Assembly (NCBI GenBank): GCA_032718475.1
Contig: JAUCBJ010008382.1
Location: forward strand, 1 to 64,000
Length of the DNA stretch: 64,000 bases
Direction of reading: 5' to 3'
DNA from: Nemertoderma westbladi
Taxonomy: Eukaryota > Xenacoelomorpha > Nemertodermatida > Nemertodermatidae
Made by a program: the position numbers and the translations under genes. The notes under the pieces are model-generated. The model worked only from the letters and a program-made list of their open reading frames with translations, was not told the origin of the DNA and made no database searches. Within the stretch, counting starts at the first letter, position 1; each line of letters opens with the position of its first letter. Below are positions 55,776-64,000 of the stretch, in pieces.

Positions 55776-58700
55776 ATGTCTGATACTAAGCAGAACCTGT
55801 CAGACAGTTTATTAGATGTAACTATCTGCGACTCAGATAGAGGCGTAGAACCGTCTAGTCGTAAGTTCAGTTCACCTCCCACTGTGAGGAAGGTCATCCC
55901 TCCTGTAGTAATAACAGAACCTAGGCTGGTCCAACATCGTAGGTCTATCATAGGCACTCGAGCTCAGGTCAAGCGGGACCAAGAAGCAGCAGAACAGCAA
56001 CAACCCGCGAGCCAAGAACTTACTTCTCAACGGCCCAACAGCTCCAGTAGTGAGGATACTGTAGAACTGACACCAGAACGCGGAGCAAAGATGATGGATG
56101 CGGTTTATTCGGATCCCCTTCTCATCCTTCCTGCAGCCGTACTCACTAGGTTATTGATCGCTGTGGAAGAACACCAGATCGATTGGGCGAGAAGCCAGCG
56201 ATTCAACTAGAGATAGTTATGCTGGATACACAAGGGAAGAACTGAAGTCCATGGTCGAGTCGCAATGGAACTTCCCCGGACCCGGACTCCCGTTTGATTT
56301 ATCAGAAGCTGCCTGGGAAGACATACACCGGATGGGAGTAGCCAAGGAAACCATCGATCCAGCTGTGTGGAAGAGGTCCGCAGCCGGATACGCACAGGGA
56401 TTCTTCAGCTCTATGGAGCGAGTAAAAGGACAACTGTTTCAACAACCACAAGGACCTCAAGAGCAGGGACAACTGCTTTATCAAGTCAGAGAAAGAATTC
56501 TACGAATCAGGCTAATATTATCGGCCTTTGAGGAGGCTTCTAAACGAAGGCAAGACACGTCGTTGCAAGTTGCCGTAAAGACTTGGTTTCAAAGGGTGAG
56601 TCTCCAGGTTCAAGGAACAGCTCAGTGGAAAGCTCAGCTAGAGGAGCGCTCAACCCATGGAGAATCAACAGACGCTACTTTTTCCCAAGTGGAAAGTGAA
56701 GCGACGGCAGAGAAGCCGCATAAGAGGGATGCCATTGACATCTATCTGTCAGACTATCAACGTTTTTTAGGTGATGACGAGTTGAGGAGAAGGTTAGAGG
56801 GACTTAGCCCTAATAGTGAAGGAACCAAGCTTGTGTTGGATGCCATCGATGTGGAAATGAGGGCTGCGAACCAGGCTAAATTTGATGAACAACTCCGCAT
56901 CACACGAGCCCAAGAAGAACAAGTAAAGAAAAAACGTATAGAAGACAGAAAGAAAGCAGCAGTGGTAGCTGCAGAAGCAGAAAGAAAAGCGGCAGCGGCA
57001 GAGGCAGCAGCAGAGGCAAAAGCGGCAGCGGCAGCGGCAGAGGCAAAAGTGGCAGAGGCAGCAGCAGAGGCAAAAGCGGCAGCGGCAGCGGCAGAGGCAA
57101 AAGCGGCAGCGGCAGCGGCAGCGGCAGCGGCAGCGGCAGAAGCAAAGGCGGCCGAGGCTGAGAGAAAGGCCGCAGAGGCAGTGGCAGAAGCCGAACGGAG
57201 AGCGACTGAAGAAACCACCCAATTAGAATTGGAAAACATTCAGGAGAATCAAGACTGCATAAATAAACAGTTAACAGCTAGTAATATGCAGATGATGAAT
57301 CGATCTACTCCCAAAAGACAGGGATATACATCATCTGAGGAAGGCGATACCACCGATACTGAAGGCAAGGGAAATAGATCTCGTCTAAGTAGACGTAAAA
57401 GAACATTCTACCGTCAGAAATTGCCTGATTTGCCTCCAGCTGTTAGAAGGCAACTAAATAACACCAACTTAGGTAGTACAGAGCCCACAGACCAAATAAT
57501 TAAAATAGAAAGACTCCCTACTATAGTAGATGAGCCTGAAATAATTAGGCCTGTTTTTGAAATCACCCCTTCGGTGATAGACACACCTGTGCTCCCTGAA
57601 ACTACCTCTAAATTCCCTCTGCATAGCACTAAGCTACCTGTGCCCCATAGAACTGCCCAGGAGACAGTTCAGGTCCTGGACCCCGAGCGAAATATTCCTG
57701 ATTTGTCGCCCGTTGTCCCTCGTCCGCTCGCTACAACGTTGGCGACTCCCGCTTCGGCGGTCGAATGGGTGGACGAGAGACGGCGGGGGATGGATCTCCT
57801 GCTCGGGCAGATGCAGGAGACGGTTCAGCAATTCAAGGGCACAGTAAGGGAAAGTAGGCTTGAGTTGCAAGAAGTGCAGCAAAGTATCGCGCTAGAACGC
57901 GATAAATTAGTAAATACACAAAAGGGTATACCACCACCCTCTGTAACAATGTGTCAACCTGTTAGGTCTGAAGTATCGCATGCGCAAGGTGTGGAGCCTA
58001 CACGCATCTATACTGCTAGCGAAGTAGAAACTCCTATAGTGAACCCTATTAAGGGTAATTATAGACTTGTTGATAATGACATTCCCTATAGAACTGATCA
58101 TAATCCGAGAAATTTATATACCGATAACTCGATATTAAATAACACGATGGCCCAAGAAAGTTTTACGCGTCAAATGGCTAGAACCGAAGCCCGGCAAGCG
58201 GTAAAGGTGGGAGAGATCGTCAAGTTCAATGGAGATGAGATGAAATGGTTACCTTTTAATGAATATTACAAAGATAACATACAGAACTCTGTACTATCTA
58301 ATGGAGAAAAACTTAGATACCTCATCGAGTGCTTGGAAGGATCTCCCAAGTTAATGGCGTTAAAGTTTATTGGACATCCAGACGGATTAAGACAAGTTTG
58401 GGATACACTAAACATCAGGTATGGTAATAGGAATAACATCGCTGGGTATTTGTATGCAAAGTTGGTAGCGCCCCGAAAGTTTATTAGCAGCGGAATTATA
58501 GAGTTTTCCGATGAGATTCAGGAGATCTGCAGACAATTAGATTGGCTAGGTAAGTCTCATGAGTATCAGAACACTATGGTTATTAGAGCAGTAGCTTCTA
58601 CTTTACCGAAGGGTGGAGTAGGCACACGCTGGGATAAGAAAGTGTTATATATGATGGAACAACAACGACGAGACCCTACCATGGCTGATCTCATGTCATT

Positions 58701-60798
58701 CCTAGATGGAGAAGTGAAATTACAGCTCCTAAGGCAGTCCAGAGAGAAGACACTGGAAAACAAGGTAAGTGAGAAACCCGTTTCTAGGAGAAGGGTAACA
58801 CCAGTGTGTTATACAGACGACGGCGAAAGCCAGACTTCTCAAGGAGAGGATAGCGGGAAAGACACTAAAAGATCTAATTATGTCAATAAAACGCCTAAAG
58901 ACCAGGTAAGTAAATTCAAGTCTCGAACCAATGACCGAAGAGAACAGGTAAGAAAAACTCCTCCTACGTCTCCCAAGAGAATTCAGGTGAGAAAGCCCGA
59001 AGAAAGAACAAGTGTGCACCACACAGCACAGGTTAAAGTAAGTAACATCAAACCCAAATGTGTGCTGTGCGACGGGCCCCACTGCTTGAATATGTGCGAT
59101 GAATTCTTAAAGAAATCATTAAAAGAGAGACGGGAAGTCATGTGGGATAAGCGGTTGTGTTATAATTGCCTCAGACGAGGACACCAACGGCGAACCTGTC
59201 ACTCCGACGCAAGGTGTGCAAAGTGCGGTGCGAAACATCATATCTTGTTGCACACTGAATTCGAGCGAAATAGTCCGAGTCAGGTGAGTGATTCCGAACT
59301 ACATGTCCAATTCAGTGATGTGAACGACACTGATCAATCTGAGATGGAAGGATTCTATACGGACGAGTTCTCCGACCAAAACGAATCCTGTTACTTAATA
59401 AACACCACCGTAGTGTATCGAGCACTCATTTATAAGAAGGACACAGACAGCGACCTCACCCTAACTACTTCAGATCAACAACAATCTTGGAAAGCGCCAA
59501 CTTCAAATGTAGGAATCCGAGAATTTCCTGTAGTCCAGTTACGGGTCCACGGACCTCAGAAGAGCTATATAGTGAACGCCCTCCTGGACTCCGGCAGCAC
59601 AGGAACATTCATTGATAAAGAACTAGCCGAAGACATCTTCGCTGGACAACCCAAGTTCCGAACCAAGCTAAATATGTCCGGCATTATGCAAGTTTGGAAA
59701 TCTACAATAACAGCGGATTATTATGTAGGAGCGTTGTCCACCTCCCAGGACGAACTAGGAGAACATAGCATAAGGTCAGTGAAAATGGTGGCTATAAAGA
59801 ACTTTGCTACTACTCAAGCAGACCTTTATAATTGGGACGAGGATGAGAGCATCCAACATCTTAAGATACCTCGATTCCAGACTGATTATCCTGGAGTGCA
59901 AATACTCATCGGCCAAAACGCGCATGAGGCGCTGGAGACATTAGAGAAACGGCCTGCTCAACCGCAGCCACTACAGACCTATGCGGTAAGAACTAGAGTA
60001 GGTTGGTACCTTACTGGACCTTCCCGAAGAACGCTCAGAGAAAGACTGCTTCAAGATCGCGTCTGCCAGGTGAGTAAATGGGAAGACGATACTAGTGAGG
60101 GAGACGACCCAACTGAGGGAACACCATACTCCTCAGATAATGACGATATTAGCTCCAATGTAGATCAATGGAGATATTGCCCCAAGAAGTTTAATCCAAC
60201 TGACATCGCTTCCTGAGGAGCAACTCCTCAAGAACTGACAGATACTACAGACCGGTTAGGTGAACCCGACTTCCTGAGTAAGGAGGATGAATGGCCTCCC
60301 CATCTTACTCCGACTGAGATTAGACCAGCCAAGGGAGCGGAGAAAGTCAAACCTAAAACCCGGACGGGTGGATCGGAGTTATTTGAACCCGGGATAGATC
60401 TGTCGGTATTACATATTGCCAGGGACGACGCCGTGGATCTGGACCTCCCCACCGCGAGTGGATCCTTCATGAAGATCAGAGAGAGCGATTGGAGCTCTGG
60501 AACATCAGACGTCTCGCAGGGACTCTCACCTCTCCTGCAGGGAGCGACGGACCACTATAGCTCCTGGAATCGGCTTTGTAAGGCCGTCGTGTACCTAGAG
60601 CGATGTTTCTATCGTCACTATTCCAGGACGAAGAGGAAACCTGGAATTGTATTCGGGATGCAGCGACTCAATCACCCAGTCGGTCGTTTGTGTTTACCGG
60701 AAGGGAATGGAGGACTCTCCGGAAACTGTGGAAGGCAAGATTCTCTTCCCACGACCACCTCCCTAATCCTTCAAACATCTAGGGACTCCATAACGTAA
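55776..60798 (+). pseudogene. ORF1 of BEL-type copy 2: gag-protease with vestigial pol, broken twice
   Basis: It starts MSDTKQNLSDSLLD as in copy 1. A frameshift near 56200 separates 55776-56210 from 56251-60216. The long segment has a longer Ala/Glu/Lys repeat (about 56950-57190) and a DUF1759-like capsid (VKFNGDEMKWLPFNEYY at about 58220). Zinc motifs lie at 59057-59260 (CVLCDGPH, CYNCLRRGHQRRTC, CAKCGAKHH), the protease DSGSTGTFID at about 59590, and WRYC..NPTDIAS at about 60180. A TGA at 60214 replaces the Arg codon of copy 1. Past it, homology continues to 60798, and this copy keeps a BEL/Pao-like YSSWNRLCKAVVYLERC linker missing from copy 1. RT, RNase H and the integrase core are absent here too. 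Confidence 0.85.
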
Positions 60799-62446
60799 CA
60801 ACATATGGAGTGGGTGTGTGACTCTATTATTTTATATTATTTTATTATTTTTATATTTATGTATGTATTACTACGTAATTTTATTATAATCGTTTTATTT
60901 AATTTAGTAGAATCTTATTTAACGATTATTTAGTAGAATAGTGCAATATATTCGTGTTTATTGCGTACGTAATTACGTATATATTATATTTAGTGCGACG
61001 GCGAGAAATAATTCTTTTTCTCTTTCCTTACTGTCCGTATTATATTATAAATACGTAACTACAGTAAGATGAAATGTCCGTACTTATTAAAGTACAATAA
61101 AGCCACTACTATATTTAAGTATTATTGGTAGGCAGAGTATTAGGAATGCAAAGTTCAGATCCTCGTGTCTCGGCTAAACCAAGCTCTGGGTAGACCTTGG
61201 AAACGACTTGCCTCTTCACACTGACATTGCTTCGTGCGATATTGCTCTCATACCGTATATTAAATAATACATATAGTAGCGTGATGTCCCTTTAACAGTA
61301 GCGTATAACGCAAAATAAATCTGTTAAACCCTTTGACCATCTGTAATTCTAGTCGATTAAGATATCGCGGCACCCACCGATATACTTGAAAGACAAATTC
61401 TAGAATCAGTGGTTAACGTCCCCAGACAAGTTCTGGAATAAATCGGTGCCCATCTCAAATATTAATTATTTAATATTTGCAAATCTAATAAATCAAAATC
61501 TGTAAAATTCAGATCCTTCAACAATTCTAGTCAATTAAGATATCGTAGCATTTACCGATATTCTTAAAAAGACAATTGTCATAGAATTAAGGATCTTGTG
61601 TCCCCAGACATGTTCTAGAATCAAAACATGTCCATTTAATTATCAAATAATAAAATTTCAGGGAATAATTTAAATTCATGCCTTTTAATGAATTTAATAA
61701 ATTGCCATTTTTACGCAATTTATAACATTCCCAAAATTCCATTAATTAATAGATCAAGGGAGCGGAGATTTATCTTATTATGCATATGAGTGTGCGAAAG
61801 TCTCCCAAACATAGTCAATAGCCGATAAAATTCATAAAGTCATGTATAAAACAGAACGTTGACTATTAAAGAATACTATTAAATAACATCCCAGATCTGT
61901 ATGCATTGGAATTACCCTAATTCTACCGCTAGCTTTGCATAATGTCACCATAGCAACAACCACGCTAGAATTAGAATTGAGTTAAAAGAACAATAGAAAG
62001 CTTGTCCCATTGAATAGCATAGGGAATAAATAGCGCACTACTAGTATCCAAGGATACATAATAATACAGTGACATTCTGGAAGGCATTGACTAACGGACA
62101 AATGGCCCGAATGTGCGTAGTTGTGACCAGTTGTGTGGTATTTGTGAGTTTATAGGCGAATGTTACTGCTAAAGTGTGTTTACAGTAGCTAGTCGCAATC
62201 GTGAAAGTAACCTAACTCTCCAAGGAAAACCTGAAGTACATCTAAGCCTTTGGGACGGACAGTCGAGTGACTTGTGCCGGTTGTCGTTGTCGTTGTGCGG
62301 CTACGTCGTTGGCGAAAGTACATCGGCGGCGACACATCGGCGCTGAGGATCTCACACTGTCCGGGGGGCAAAGAGGGGTAGGCAGCGACGCCCGCTCGCC
62401 TAAATATAAACTCATTATGATATGGATAAACTCATATATAGCAAAT
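60799..62446 (+). other. ORF1-ORF2 spacer of BEL-type copy 2
   Basis: Homologous along its length to the reverse complement of 19722-21349, including the duplicated GTCTGGGGAC / GACTAGAA module (about 61345-61625). A conserved GC-rich stretch lies just upstream of ORF2 (about 62240-62400, CGGCGCTGAGGATC). Confidence 0.7.
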
Positions 62447-63969
62447 ATGACGGAGTTGATAGAAGATATTCTTGGTATCGGGGAGCGATATACTCTACTT
62501 TTACAAGCGTTTGTTGATAGCTTAATACGCGGCGACGTTAGTCCAACTGCTGCGGAGGACGATGGTCGTTATATCGAACCGCCAATGTCCCAAGAGCAGC
62601 TCGCGCGCGAGTTGGATTATAGAAAATTCGCTGCTCGATATACGCAGCGTAATGGTACGTATATGGCCTTCTTAACTACTGGTCATACTATCGATTTACA
62701 CGATATAGACGATATAGACACCAAAAGGGAAATGGTTCTATTTAAATATCATACCCAGCGGGGGCGGAACAATAAACCGAGAATCGAACATGAGAATTCT
62801 ATGCGAAACCGAATCGAAAGTACAGATGTTGAAGAGCCGGATAAACGCAGCGACTTCACCAAATACTTGGAATTATTGAGAGAAACCTATCTCGATATTA
62901 CCAGTCAACAGAATCTAGAAACTCGATATCCTCAAGGTATACATCATGACCGCATGGTAGAACTCAAACGGCTCTATTCCACTATGATGTATCTTACCGC
63001 CGATCGACCGCTACCTGTTGTACCGGATAGCTTCGAACGGATGGAGGAGTATTGTTAGCTGGAGAAGGATCACTCGCGTTTCCCCTACAAGACGTGTGTC
63101 TTTGGTGTTATTGTGATGAATGCCCAAGACCCAACCAACAAACAGAAAGACATAAACATCCGCGGAGACGTTGCTTTAAACACGGTTTTACTCGCTATAT
63201 TTACGGGAGTTTCGACCGAAACTTGTTCAATGTATCACCTACGCTCGTTCGACTCAGACGATCCTTAAATAAACCAATGATCAGAGTTTCGGAATACTCG
63301 ATCAGAGCTCCTCATTCCCTAGTGAGACCTCAGACTCTTGATCCTATTAGTATGACGGATCCTCCCGAGCTGTACTCACTGCTCAAAGATCTAGTGTTAC
63401 CTGAACGATTAGTCGGTGGCACCCCAGTTGTGGGTTTCTTAGATATTAGCCCATCCTACCTAGCCGGATTGGGACGCGGACATTTAATATCGCCGTTTAA
63501 CCCTTACCATCGTCCCGGCTTGACACGATATAACCTGTCACCAAAGTGGCGGAGAACGTTGTACCAAACGAGTTAAACGCTATTCTATAAAGATCAAAAA
63601 AGAAACCTGCGTTTGTTCAGATAAACGTAAGTTATAACAGTAAGTCCAATCGATAAACGAATTGGCCTTATCTCAGTTCGATTGGGAAATCTCGAATCTC
63701 AAAGAAGATATCAAGCTTAGAAAACCCTATTCTCTGCGAGAGTTTTTGAACGAACGTCTCCCATGACAAGCGGAGGAAAATCAGCTCGAGGAGAAGCATA
63801 TCGAAATGGACGAGACACCGATCGTAACCCTGCACCTTCTGATGCAATTATATTGCACCCTTCGCCTAGGAGCTACAGCCCTCCTCGTAAAGTGGCTCGC
63901 CCCAAAGAGAAAAAGACTCTGGCTAGCTTTAAAAAACTGCGTAAACGCCGTCCGCGCAAGAAAGACTAG
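62447..63969 (+). pseudogene. ORF2 of BEL-type copy 2, with about 890 codons deleted
   Basis: The ATG at 62447 (MTELIEDILGIGERY) matches the copy 1 start and fixes the ORF2 start. Identity is about 84% over the first 200 residues. A frameshift and stop lie near 63056 (EEYC then TAG). The second segment (about 63060-63530) follows copy 1 to the RPGL region, then shifts frame again. Homology continues with a stop near 63760 to the coiled-coil part. It then jumps at about 63827 to the last 50 codons (SDAIILHPSPRSYSPP and the basic tail). The zinc-motif region is lost. The tail is almost unchanged. Confidence 0.85.
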
Positions 63970-64000
63970 CTGTTTAGAGTATTTATGTATATTAGAAATT

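Larger units (their letters stand above)
53919..64000 (+). mobile_element. Pol-deleted BEL/Pao-type LTR element, copy 2 (partial)
   Basis: It is in inverted orientation relative to copy 1. Present are leader (from inside the 288-bp repeat), ORF1, the 1.6-kb spacer, and ORF2 with a large internal deletion. The 5' LTR is missing: the copy is joined to a LINE fragment at 53918. The 3' LTR, if any, lies beyond the right edge. Divergence from copy 1 is roughly 15% in coding parts by eye. It shares the pol-deletion structure and ORF2 with copy 1. Confidence 0.88.

Overview
The window looks like nuclear DNA of a metazoan, probably a marine invertebrate. It holds an animal-type OATP/SLCO transporter gene, animal-type retrotransposons (BEL/Pao, Ty3/gypsy, RTE-like LINEs, a non-LTR RT with a restriction-like endonuclease), MITEs and long satellites, and no bacterial operon structure. 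A mollusc or other lophotrochozoan is a guess. No rRNA, tRNA, CRISPR array or prokaryotic promoter was seen. Nearly all of the window is repeats. The only plausible host gene is the SLCO-like transporter at 413-2329.

Layout. 1-2829: SLCO gene, then a MITE. 2830-6212: two nested, broken RTE-like LINE copies on the minus strand, one interrupted by a 529-bp solo LTR. 6326-6602: a near-perfect palindrome. 6909-8262: a 28-bp minisatellite. 8665-29564: a second, partial SLCO copy split by a 15.2-kb LTR element (8919-29384, minus strand), itself split by an intact Ty3/gypsy element (9212-14432). Both insertions have exact 5-bp target duplications. 29583-30868: MITE and a foldback element. 31735-35888: a LINE 5' fragment, a 30-bp coding minisatellite, and an RT-endonuclease retroelement with a frameshift in a C13 run. 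35889-42310: a 40-bp satellite of about 160 copies with a 2154-bp higher-order duplication. 42534-45511: the longest LINE copy. 46545-50350: palindromic minisatellites in inverted orientation, a MITE whose (GTC) tract has grown to 788 bp, and a second LINE family. 50427-51960: a third partial SLCO copy with the same downstream flank. 52288-53355: a decayed DDE integrase gene. 53919-64000: a second, plus-strand copy of the 15-kb LTR element family, running off the right edge.

The main candidate for something new is the large LTR element. Its first ORF is a BEL/Pao-type gag-protease, with DUF1759-like capsid, three Cys/His knuckles and a DSG protease. Its pol is reduced to short vestiges: reverse transcriptase, RNase H and the integrase core are absent. 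It also carries a 1415-residue ORF of unknown function near the 3' LTR, with a Cys/His-rich region and a strongly basic tail. Two diverged copies share the pol-deletion junction and the extra ORF, so this architecture was copied as such and is not a one-off deletion. It probably moves using polymerase and integrase supplied by another BEL/Pao element. What the large ORF does cannot be told from the sequence.
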